A stretch of DNA of 33,871 nt from Phycisphaerae bacterium. GTDB taxonomy: Bacteria; Planctomycetota; Phycisphaerae; Tepidisphaerales; Tepidisphaeraceae. Every line of letters begins with the position of its first letter. The first letter of the stretch is position 1. Positions 7,722 to 15,418 of this stretch are shown piece after piece. A model generated the notes under the pieces. That model was not told where the DNA came from. It was given only the letters and a program-made list of their open reading frames with translations, and searched no databases. Both the position numbers and the translations under genes were made by a program. Location: assembly GCA_030448225.1 (NCBI GenBank), contig JAUJNJ010000016.1, forward strand, positions 1 through 33,871, written 5' to 3'.

Positions 7722-8588
7722 CTAACCATTGATCACGCTCCCGCCGTTGGGGTGAAGAACCTGGCCGGTCATGTACGACGCGTCGTCCGACGCGAGGAAC
7801 AGGAAACAACTGGCGACCTCCTCCGGCTGTCCCACCCGGCCGAGCGGGACGTCGGTGCCGAAATCCTCCACCTTGTCGGGCGGAAACGTCGACGGGATCA
7901 GCGGCGTCCAGATCGGGCCGGGCGCCACCGCGTTCACGCGGATCTTCTTCTTCGCCAGCGACTGCGACAGCGCCCGCGTGAACGCGACCTGCGCGCCCTT
8001 CGTCGAGGAGTAGTCGAGCAGTTGCGGGTTGCCCTTGTAGGCCGTCACGCTCGTCGTGTTGACGATCGCCGACCCTTCCTTCAGGTGCTTGAGGGCGGCC
8101 TTGGTGAGGAAGAACATCGCGAACACGTTCGTGCGGAACGTGCGCTCGAGTTGTTCGCGGTCGATGTCCTCGAGGCTCTCCTGCGGATGCTGCTCGGCCG
8201 CGTTGTTGACGAGGACGTCGAGCCCGCCCAGCTCCTTCACCACGCGCTCCACCGCCTGACGGCAGAAGCTCTCGTAGCCGATGTCGCCGGGCAGCAGGAT
8301 GCACTTGCGCCCCTGCTCCTCGACCATCCGCTTGGTCTCCTCGGCGTCGCTGTGCTCGTTGAGGTACGAGATCGCGACGTCGGCCCCCTCCTTGGCGAAC
8401 AGGATCGCGACGGCCCGCCCGATGCCGCTGTCGCCGCCGGTGATGAGTGCCACCTTGTCGCGGAGCTTGCCGGTCCCGACGTGTTTCGGGTCCTCCGACC
8501 GCGGCCTGGGCCGCATCTCCGACTCCAGGCCGGGCCGGCGGCTCTGCTGCTGCCGGGGCTGGCCCTTCTGCTTTTTCGCTTCCGCCAT
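7722..8588 (-). CDS. SDR family oxidoreductase, YghA/YhdF type (288 aa)
   Basis: This is an NAD(P)-dependent short-chain dehydrogenase of the group that includes E. coli YghA and Bacillus YhdF/YhxC, with a long polar N-terminal extension. Residues 1-30 carry the group's RRPGLESEMRPRP segment, followed by GTGKLRDKVALITGG. The cofactor motif TGGDSGIG is at 50-57, NNAA near 128-131, catalytic Ser180 (TTSV), and Y193-x3-K197 (YSSTK). The family ending GQVLHPNGGSVING is complete. Relatives are often general-stress proteins with loosely defined aldehyde or sugar substrates. That role here is inferred from the family only. The gene is probably first in the 8588-to-6473 minus-strand run. Confidence 0.9.
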   Translation of the reverse strand: MAEAKKQKGQPRQQQSRRPGLESEMRPRPRSEDPKHVGTGKLRDKVALITGGDSGIGRAVAILFAKEGADVAISYLNEHSDAEETKRMVEEQGRKCILLPGDIGYESFCRQAVERVVKELGGLDVLVNNAAEQHPQESLEDIDREQLERTFRTNVFAMFFLTKAALKHLKEGSAIVNTTSVTAYKGNPQLLDYSSTKGAQVAFTRALSQSLAKKKIRVNAVAPGPIWTPLIPSTFPPDKVEDFGTDVPLGRVGQPEEVASCFLFLASDDASYMTGQVLHPNGGSVING

Positions 8589-8876
8589 CGATCCGATCTC
8601 CTTCCGGTCGCCGCCCGACCCCCCGAGGCGGGATCCTGGCGGCCGATCGGCTTATCAGCAACGGCCGTGCCGTAAGTATATGCACGGGCCCCGGCCGATA
8701 TCGCGGTCGCGTGGGGCCGGCTGTTCAGCGTTCCGCCGGGCGGCGCGCCGGTCCATCCCCACCTGTTTTCCCGGGGGGAGCGTAGGATCACGTGGGGTAT
8801 TCCTGAAAACGGTGGGAGAGCCTTCGCTGCGCTCCCGCGGCCCCGTTCCGGGAGTGGCCGGATGGTCGCGAACGCG

Positions 8877-9224
8877 CTATCGCGGCTCTTCGGCGTGAAT
8901 GGAGGTGCTGGTCCGCTTCGCGCGGCGCAGTGAGAGGAGCACGCCGAGAAATACGACGACGCAAGTCGCCTTCCAGACGAACAGCCACCACGGGTGCCAC
9001 CACGCGCCGGTGTTCGCCTCGACGACGTCCGACCCGCCGAAGGCGAGCAGCGTCGCGGCGAGCAGCAGGTGGGGGCGGCGCGGCGCGCCTTGCCGCTTGG
9101 AGCGGAACAGCACGACGACGGCGACGGCCGCCCACAGGGCGGCCTCTGCGTAGTTCGAATTGCGGAAGAACGGCGTGATCGCCGGCGGCGCGCCGTCGCC
9201 GAACAGCCAGGTGATCGGGTTCAC
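8877..9224 (-). CDS. small membrane protein translationally coupled to the aminotransferase (115 aa)
   Basis: The start is a GTG at 9224 that overlaps the TGA stop of the aminotransferase in a GTGA arrangement, implying translational coupling. The sequence begins [20 protein letters not shown] and has three likely membrane segments: [34 protein letters not shown], and [18 protein letters not shown] Trp-rich loop, [14 protein letters not shown], lies before the last segment. I recall similar orphan membrane proteins with an 'xSDxVExxTGAWWxPWWL' core in several phyla, with no known function. The frame is intact although the neighbouring gene is heavily disrupted. Confidence 0.65.
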   Translation of the reverse strand: MNPITWLFGDGAPPAITPFFRNSNYAEAALWAAVAVVVLFRSKRQGAPRRPHLLLAATLLAFGGSDVVEANTGAWWHPWWLFVWKATCVVVFLGVLLSLRRAKRTSTSIHAEEPR

Positions 9225-10450
9225 GCGGTCGCCGCTTCGGGCTTGCCCTTGGGCTTGCGGGGGTTGAGCGCCCGCTCGAGGTTCCGCATGGCCTGGCGGA
9301 GGCGGTGCTCGTTCTCGACGAGCGCGATCCGCACGGCCCCCTCGCCGTTCTCGCCGAACGCCCGGCCGGGCGAGAGCGCGACCTCGGCCTCGTCCATCAT
9401 GCGCAGGCAGAACTCGATCGTGTCCTCGCCCGGCTTGTAGTGCTGCGGGTTGATGTTCGCCCAGACGAACATGCTGGCGCGCGGGCGGTCGTAGATCCAC
9501 CCGAGCTTGTCGAGCCCGCGGCACACCTCGTCGCGCCGGGCCTCGTAGATCTTCGCCTGGATGTCCGGCGTGTCGCCGCACTCGCGCATCGCGATCACGC
9601 TGGCGATCTGGATCGGCGCGAACATGCCGTAGTCGTAGTACTCCTTGATCGTCGCCAGCGCCTTGACCATCTCGGCGTTGCCGGCGCAGAACCCGCAGCC
9701 GCCAGCCGGCCATGTTGTAGCTCTTGCTCATCGTCGTGAACTCGACGCCGACCTCCTTGGCGCCCGGGGCCGACAGGAAGCTCGGCCTTGTACCCGTCGA
9801 AGCAGATCTCGCCGTAGGCGAAGTCGCTGACGATCATCACGTTGTGCCGGCGGCACATCTCGATCGCCCGCCCAGAAGCCGGCGTCGATCGTCATGGCCG
9901 TCCGGGTTGTGCGGGTAGTTGAGGATCAGCAGCTTCGGCGTCGGGTACAGCTCGGAGATCACCTGCTCGATGCGGTCGAGGAACGGCTGGTCGTTGCCGA
10001 GCGGCACGCGCACGACGTTCGCCCCGCCATGGCCGGGGCGTAGATGTGGATCGGGAACGCCGGGTCGCCGACGACGACCGTGTCGCCCGGGCCGAGCAGC
10101 GCGAGGCACAGGTGGCTGAACCCTCCTTCGAGCCGATCGTGGCGATCACCTCGGTCTCGGCGTCGAGGTCGACGTCGTACTTCTTCTTGTACTTGATCGC
10201 GACCTCGCGGCGCAGGCCGGCGATGCCGTTGCTGACGCTGTAGCGGTGGTTGCGCGGGTCGACCGCCGCCTCCTTCAGCTTGTCGACGACGCACTCGGGC
10301 GTCGGGTCGGTGGGGTTGCCCATGCCGAGGTCGATGATGTCGACGCCCGCCACGCGCTTCTCGTACTTCATCTTGTTGATCCGCGCGAACAGGTACGGCG
10401 GAGGCGCTTGATCCGGCCCGAGACGTCGATCTTGAACGGCTTCCTTGCTG
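9221..10450 (-). CDS. alaC: AlaC-type aminotransferase, frame-disrupted
   Basis: Reassembling the frames gives a near-complete class I aminotransferase like E. coli AlaC (glutamate-pyruvate aminotransferase). From the N-terminus: [127 protein letters not shown] (PLP lysine), and a clean C-terminus from 9694 down to 9221. The frame changes at least seven times (near 9695, 9786, 9872, 9898, 10026, 10122 and 10402). The conserved core continues across each break, so sequencing error is likelier than decay. The 5' end is not resolved: no good start codon is visible near 10450. The 3' end overlaps the next gene by GTGA. Confidence 0.75.
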
Positions 10451-10544
10451 CTGCTGCTGCTGGCTCGGGCGTTGTTCGTCGGCTTTCGACGGTGTAGGTG
10501 AGGGCGATGGGTTCGCCGGGGTTGCGGCCGAGCGCGCGCGTCCT

Positions 10545-10561
10545 GATCGATCCGATCGATC
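10545..10561. repeat. palindrome GATCGATCcGATCGATC
   Basis: Perfect 8-bp arms around one base, each arm itself palindromic. It sits in the roughly 266-base stretch between the isomerase stop (about 10717) and the first recognisable aminotransferase codons (about 10450), a place where an operator would be possible. I see nothing else in that stretch. Confidence 0.35.
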
Positions 10562-10716
10562 GAAACGGCCGGGCGGCTACTTGCCTGCGGGGCGGCCGCC
10601 GGGGCGCCGATGCGCCAGGACGCGCCGGACGCGGGCGTCGCGGCGCGGTCACTGCCAGCGGGCGGAGTGGCCGGCGCCGCGCGGCACCGGGGGTGCGCGG
10701 CGGCGCTGGGGCCGGC

Positions 10717-11997
10717 TACGTGGGGCGCGTGCCCGGGGCGGTGGCCGGGGCTTGGGGCGAAGCGCTCGCTCTCCTTCGTCTGCGCGCGTTCCTTCTGGAA
10801 CTGCTCGCGCATCGCCCGCTCGTCCTTGATCTGCTTGTCGCGCGCTCGGCGAGCTTCGCCTCGAACTGCCGGCGGAGCGTCGGGTCGCGGATCTTCAGGT
10901 CGGTCCGGCGCCTGGTCCGCCAGGTTGTCGCGCTGCCGCTTCACCGCCAGCTGCACGGTCCTCGCGCAACTGCTCGCGGATCCCCTCCTTCACGCTCTCG
11001 AACTTTACGGCCTTGGGCGAGAACTTCCTCCAGCTTGATCAGGTGGTACGACCCGTCGGCTTCCACCATGTTCGACACCTCGCCGATCTTCAGGTCGAAC
11101 GTGGCCCGCTTGAAGTTCTCCGGCAGCCTGGCCGTCGCGAGGCTGAACCGCGGCAGCTCGCCGCCGAGGCCCGCCGGGTCTGCGGGTTGCGGCTCATCTG
11201 GCGGGCGACGGCCTCGAACTTCTCCCCGCGGTCAGCCGCAGGCCTGCGCGCGCGCGAGTTCCTGCGGGTTGCCCTGGATGCTGCACGCGGACCGACGCGC
11301 CGTACTCGGTCTCGTAGGCCTTGCAACTCCTCGTCGTTGATCTGGCCCGCCACGCGCGGCTCGGCGATCTTTCGGAGGTAGACGTTGGTCCGCAGGACGA
11401 GCTCGAACTCCGGGCGGCTCACCTTCTGGTTCTGGAGGAACTGCTCGAGGAGCTGCTCGTGGTCGCGCTCCAGCTCCCGCTTCAGCCGTTCCTCGGCCTC
11501 GTCGAACTTCTTGGCGATCGCCTCGTCGATCTTGTCGCGGACCTTCTCGTCGGTCTCCTTGAACATCCGGTCGGTCGTCTGGCGGCTGCTCGGCGGCGAC
11601 GTCCTCCTCGGTCACGGTGACGCCGGCGGTCGGCCGCCTGCTTCGCGAGCTCGAGCTGGACGAGGTTGAGCAGCACCGGCAGCCCGCGCCTCGACGAGGG
11701 GCTCCATGAGCTGCCGCATCGTGACCGAGCCGCCCGCCGATGTTGGCGATGACGTCGTCCGACGCCGCCGCGTGGCCGCCGCCGTCGCGGCCGACCTGTC
11801 GGGCGCCGCGGCCGACGACGCGTCCGCCACGGCGACGGTCGCCGAAGTCGCCGACGCGCCCGGCGATGCAGACGCCGCCGTCGCGGCGACGGCCGCCTGC
11901 GGCCGGCCCGCCGCCGGCCGCGGCGGCGGGCGTCGCGCGCAACCTGGCAGCAGGGCAAGCGTAAGGGCGATGCTGGTGACGCTTGGGCTGTTTTCAA
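10717..11997 (-). CDS. parvulin-type peptidyl-prolyl isomerase (SurA/PrsA-like), frame-disrupted
   Basis: A secreted foldase with a parvulin domain is recognisable across several frames. TTG at 11997 is chosen because AGGAG at 12005-12009 precedes it by seven bases. The N-terminus is signal-like ([17 protein letters not shown]), possibly a lipoprotein although the LPGC lipobox is atypical. An Ala-rich spacer follows, then a SurA-N-like helical region ([65 protein letters not shown]). The parvulin core includes [11 protein letters not shown] and [17 protein letters not shown], then a charged helical tail with [16 protein letters not shown]. The end is placed at TAG 10717, after [13 protein letters not shown]. 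Many single-base indels break the frame; a GC-rich clean copy is expected in better sequence. Confidence 0.65.
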
Positions 11998-12004
11998 GCG
12001 GATA

Positions 12005-12009
12005 CTCCT
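12005..12009 (-). promoter_or_regulatory. ribosome-binding site AGGAG choosing TTG 11997
   Basis: AGGAG on the minus strand lies seven bases before TTG 11997. It supports a TTG start directly ahead of the signal-like sequence of the isomerase. No ATG or GTG lies in a suitable place. Confidence 0.5.
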
Positions 12010-12155
12010 GACCGTGGGGCGAAATCGTCAGTATCCGAGTCGTCGCGCGGGGTGTCAAGCCGGCCCAGTGCCGCCGGGCGCACGACGTCGGCCGACTCGC
12101 CCGCGACTTGCCCGCCCTATCCCCGAGGGGTACAAGGCGGGCGGAGAACCCGCAC

Positions 12156-13163
12156 ATGCAACGGCCGCTCGCGATCCCGCTGCTCCTGACCCTCCTCACG
12201 CTCGCCGCGGCCGGCGAACCCTTGCGCGCGCGCAAGCGCGGCCGCCGGCGCGCCGACTCCTTCCCGCCGGCGACGATCGACTCCCACCCCCAAATCGCCG
12301 ACCGCCCACCCGGCGGCTACCAAGCCGATCGCTGCGATCGAGCACGTGGTGATCATCAGTTGCGACGGCGCGCGGCCGGACGTCCTGCTCCGCCGCCCGC
12401 ACGCCGCACGTTCGAAGCCTGATCGAGGCCGGCAGTTACACGTTCTGGGCGCGGACCGTCGATCAGCCTCACCCTGCCGTCGCACGCGAGCATGCTCACC
12501 GGCGTGTCGCCCGAGCGGCACGGCATCGACTGGAACGACGACCGCCCCGACGCCGGCTACCCAAAGGTGCCGACGATCTTCGAACTGGCGAAGCGGGCCG
12601 GCCTCACCACCGGCATGGCCACGGGCAAGTCCAAGTTCACGACGCTCGCCCGGCCGGGCACCGTCGACTGGGCGCGCATCGCGGCCGCGAGCGACCTGGA
12701 CGTGGCGGCGCGGGCGAGCGAGATCATCGCGTCGCACAAGCCCCACGTGATGGTCGTGCACTTTCCCGGTGCGGATCAGGTCGGCCACGCGCAAGGGTGG
12801 GGATCGAAGCCGCAGATCGCGGCGCTCGAGCAGATCGACGAGGCCGTCGGCATCGTCCTGAAGGCGATCGACGGCGCGGGCCTGCGCGACTCGACCGCCG
12901 TCCTCTTCTCCGCCGACCACGGCGGGGCCGGCCGGCGCCACACCGGCGACGACCCGCGGCACCGGCACATCCCGTGGATCATCGCCGGCCCCGGCGTCCG
13001 CAAGGACCACGACCTCACGTCCGACCCGAAGCTCACGGTAAAGACCGAAGATACCTTCGCGACGGCGTGCCACCTGCTCGGCATCGAGCCGGGCGACGTC
13101 GAGGGCCGGCCGGTGCTTCAGATCCTCGCCGACCGCGAATTATTGCGCAGCAGCAAGAAGTGA
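12156..13163 (+). CDS. alkaline phosphatase superfamily / type I phosphodiesterase, frame-disrupted near the N-terminus
   Basis: An exported phosphodiesterase or phosphatase of the metal-dependent alkaline phosphatase superfamily. ATG 12156 opens a signal peptide, MQRPLAIPLLLTLLTLAAAG. The first metal site is HVVIISCDGARPDVLLR. The nucleophile region is TLPSHASMLTGVSPERHG. The remaining metal ligands are visible in HFPGADQVGHAQGWG, FSADHGG and RHIPWIIAGPG. Codons from 12492 to 13163 are in one clean frame. At least three indels between about 12325 and 12480 break the frame, but the conserved core reads through in alternate frames. The substrate cannot be told. The start is divergent from the isomerase gene, with 158 bases between the two start codons. 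Confidence 0.8.
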
Positions 13164-13295
13164 CGCCGGGCCCGTCGGCGATGCCCCGACCGCTGGGCAC
13201 GATCGACTTTCATGCTGCGGACGTGAACGCACCCGCATCGCACGCGCGTTTGTCGGGATCACCGGCCGCGTTCTGGATCGTACGAAGCTGAAACC

Positions 13296-14000
13296 ATGCC
13301 TTCATTCGCGGCGATCCTCCCGGCGGCCGGCCAGTCGACGCGCTACGGCGGGACGACGAACAAGCTCCTCGCCGACCTCGCCGGCCGGCCGGTGCTGGCA
13401 CGCAGCCTCGGCGCGTTCCTCGACCGCACGGACGTCGCGTGCGCCGTGCTGCCGACCGCCCTTCCGCTGCTCGGCAACCCCGACCTGCCGCCGTCCCTCG
13501 CGTCGCGCCTGCGCGACCGGCGCGTCAGGATCTGCCCCGGCGGCGCGTCGCGCGCCGACAGCGTCCGCGGCGCGTTGCGGCTCGTCCCGCCGGAGGTCGA
13601 ATGGGTGGCGATCCACGACGCGGCCCGCCCGCTCGTCTCGCCCGCGCTGATCGACCGCGTCTTCGCCGCCGCCCGAGCGCACGGGGCGGCCGTGCCGGCG
13701 CTGCCGGTCGCGCTCACGGTGAAACAGGCGCGAGGGCCGCTGCCCGCGCTCGTCGAGCGGACGATCCCGCGCCACACCTTATGGGCGATGCAGACGCCGC
13801 AGATCATGCGCCGCGCGACGCTGTTGGCCGCGTTCGAGAACTGCCCGCTCCCGCTCGAAGAGGTGACCGACGACGCGCAACTCGTCGAAATGTCGGGGGG
13901 ACCCGTCTGGCTCGTGGACGGCGAAGAACGGAACCTCAAGATCACGACGCCGCTCGATCTCCGGCTCGCGGAGATGCTGCTGAACGACCCCCCCGTCTGA
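13296..14000 (+). CDS. ispD: 2-C-methyl-D-erythritol 4-phosphate cytidylyltransferase
   Basis: This is IspD, which joins CTP and MEP to give CDP-ME in the non-mevalonate isoprenoid pathway. The 234 residues carry all family blocks: ILPAAGQSTRYGG...NKLL (nucleotide loop) at 7-25, CPGGASRADSVRGAL, WVAIHDAARPLVSP, IPRHTLWAMQTPQ, EEVTDDAQLVE and NLKITTPLDL. The length is typical. The Shine-Dalgarno sequence before ATG 13296 is weak. No ispF is fused or adjacent. The gap to the phosphatase gene upstream is 132 bases. Confidence 0.93.
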   Translation: MPSFAAILPAAGQSTRYGGTTNKLLADLAGRPVLARSLGAFLDRTDVACAVLPTALPLLGNPDLPPSLASRLRDRRVRICPGGASRADSVRGALRLVPPEVEWVAIHDAARPLVSPALIDRVFAAARAHGAAVPALPVALTVKQARGPLPALVERTIPRHTLWAMQTPQIMRRATLLAAFENCPLPLEEVTDDAQLVEMSGGPVWLVDGEERNLKITTPLDLRLAEMLLNDPPV

Positions 14001-14057
14001 ATTGACGAAACGCGGACCAAAGCACTTCAACTTCGTGTCTACCGTACCGGCGAGGAC

Positions 14058-14095
14058 CGTCATCCCGAGGAGCGACATCGACGAGGGATCTCCAG
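14058..14095 (+). repeat. GTCATCCCGAGGAGCGAC-type dispersed repeat
   Basis: The stretch GTCATCCCGAGGAGCGAC, then ATCGACGAGGGATCTC, belongs to a repeat type I recognise from many environmental bacterial genomes. Related sequence occurs here at 15237-15313 and, inverted, at 31765-31797. It lies between ispD and the tRNA gene. Confidence 0.55.
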
Positions 14096-14217
14096 CCCAG
14101 GTGAAGCGTTCCTTCTCCCATGATCCGGCGTTTATCCGGATCGACGGACCGCGACGACTTCGTAGAATGGTGTGCGACGTTCGACGCGGGCGCGTTTAGG
14201 CTTCCGCGCGACACGTC

Positions 14218-14290
14218 GCCGCTGTAGCCCAACGGCAGAGGCAATCGACTTAAAATCGATCAAGTGCGGGTTCGAATCCCGCCAGCGGCA
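14218..14290 (+). tRNA. tRNA with anticodon UAA (Leu), short variable loop
   Basis: A 73-base cloverleaf. The acceptor stem GCCGCTG (14218-14224) pairs perfectly with CAGCGGC (14283-14289), and the discriminator base is A at 14290. The D arm has a GCC/GGC stem and the GG pair in its loop. The anticodon stem ATCGA/TCGAT is perfect, around loop CTTAAAA with anticodon TAA at 14251-14253. The variable loop is only CAAGT. The T arm is GCGGG-TTCGAAT-CCCGC. CCA is not encoded. The anticodon calls leucine, but bacterial leucine tRNAs normally have a long class II variable arm and this one does not (see findings). Confidence 0.88.
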
Positions 14291-14379
14291 GTAGCGCGAA
14301 AGCCGGACCATCGATCTCGCGCCCTTCATCCGTCAGCGCGGTGGTGCCAGCCCCGCCGACCGCCGGCGGTCGCGTCGCC

Positions 14380-15087
14380 TCACAACTCTTTGACCTGGAT
14401 GTTCCGGAACTCGACACGGGTGCCGTGGCCGAGGAAGCCGACGTGGCCCTTTGTCCGGCGCAGCCCGGGGTGCTTCCTCAGCACGGCCTCGTCCTTCACG
14501 TCGTCGAGGTTCGCGTCGACGATCGTCTGGCCGTTGAGCGTGACCGTGACGCGGCGGCCCTGCACGCGGATCTCCTCGGTGTTCCACTCGCCGACCGGCT
14601 TCTGGTGGCCGCGCTTCGTCGCGACCACGTCGTAGATCGAGCCGTGGTACTGCGCCGGCCGGAGCTTGGCGTATTTCGAGCCGCTGTCGTCGAGCACCTG
14701 GATCTCGATGCCGGCGTAGGCCGCGTCGCCCGCCAGCGGCGAGCGGATGGCGATGCCGTTGTTGGCGTTGGGCTCGAGCTTGAACTCGAAGCGGAACGCG
14801 AAGTCGGCGTACTCCTTCTCGGTGAACAGGTTGCCGCCGTCCTTCGCGGTGCAGTACAGGACGCCGTCCTTCACCTGATACCCCTGCCCGCTCTTGCCCG
14901 GCTTCTCCGCCGAGCCGCCGTAGACCCATCCAGTGAGGTCCTTGCCGTTGAAGAGCGGCACGAAGTCCCCCTCGCCGGCCTTCGCGTCGGCCGCACGGCT
15001 CGGCGCGGTGACGGCGGCGAGCATGAGCACGAGCGTGGCGACAATGCGGAGCATGACAACGACGTGATGTGAACCGACCTGTTTCAT
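14380..15087 (-). CDS. DUF1080 (3-keto-disaccharide hydrolase domain) secreted protein
   Basis: The 235-residue product is a secreted single-domain DUF1080 protein, a beta-sandwich family related to concanavalin-like glucanases and now often called 3-keto-disaccharide hydrolase. ATG 15087 is chosen because GGAGG at 15095-15099 precedes it by seven bases. The signal peptide covers roughly residues 1-33 (hydrophobic IVATLVLMLAAVTAPSRA). Domain landmarks are FVPLFNGKDLTGWV, LFTEKEYADFAFRFEFKL, NNGIAIRSPL, AGIEIQVLDD, GSIYDVV, GEWNTEEIRVQGRRVTVTLNG and GHVGFLGHGTRVEFRNIQVKEL. Family members act in polysaccharide degradation in planctomycetes; the substrate here is unknown. It is convergent with the tRNA. 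Confidence 0.88.
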   Translation of the reverse strand: MKQVGSHHVVVMLRIVATLVLMLAAVTAPSRAADAKAGEGDFVPLFNGKDLTGWVYGGSAEKPGKSGQGYQVKDGVLYCTAKDGGNLFTEKEYADFAFRFEFKLEPNANNGIAIRSPLAGDAAYAGIEIQVLDDSGSKYAKLRPAQYHGSIYDVVATKRGHQKPVGEWNTEEIRVQGRRVTVTLNGQTIVDANLDDVKDEAVLRKHPGLRRTKGHVGFLGHGTRVEFRNIQVKEL

Positions 15088-15418
15088 GTGCGAACCTCCG
15101 CCGCTACTACCGACACCGCCGGGGGCGCGTTGCGATACGACCTTTGCCGAGCCGGTGGATGCCGACGGCCGGTTCGCGGTGGGCAAATCCTCGCCGACCC
15201 AGAACCGGTTGCAGCTCCGTAGCCGCGCCCGTTCGTGTCATGCTGAGCGCAGCGAGGGACCTCGCCAAGACTTTCCGAGGCCGCTCGAGATCCTTCGCTG
15301 CGCTCGGGCAGACATCCGCCCCGGGCGATGCCACGAGGTGGTTCAAACGACTGTAGACAGATGATCACCGGAAACCGTGGCCGCAGGCCGCCGCCGGCGC
15401 GGGTGAGATTCTACGCCT
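15088..15418. other. 331-base intergenic stretch with one palindromic repeat
   Basis: This lies between the DUF1080 start and the DUF4159 stop, both on the minus strand. Apart from the GGAGG at 15095-15099 and the palindromic repeat at 15237-15313, I see no gene or clear promoter. Confidence 0.6.
15237..15313. repeat. palindromic dispersed repeat (CTGAGCGCAGCGAGGGA type)
   Basis: The left arm GTCATGCTGAGCGCAGCGAG... (15237-15263) and right arm ...CCTTCGCTGCGCTCGGGCAG (15287-15313) are inverted copies with 22 of 27 matching positions around a 23-base loop. It lies downstream of the DUF4159 gene. The arm motif is a dispersed repeat seen widely in environmental genomes (recalled, not searched). 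Confidence 0.7.

Noticed and set aside
10498..11340. Plus-strand 280-codon frame across the isomerase region
   Set aside because: It lacks family motifs and is Arg/Ala/Gly-rich; the minus strand contains recognisable parvulin sequence.
9221..11997. Programmed frameshifting or recoding as an explanation for the frame changes
   Set aside because: There are many breaks of mixed sign at unrelated sequences without slippery heptamers, in several unconnected genes.
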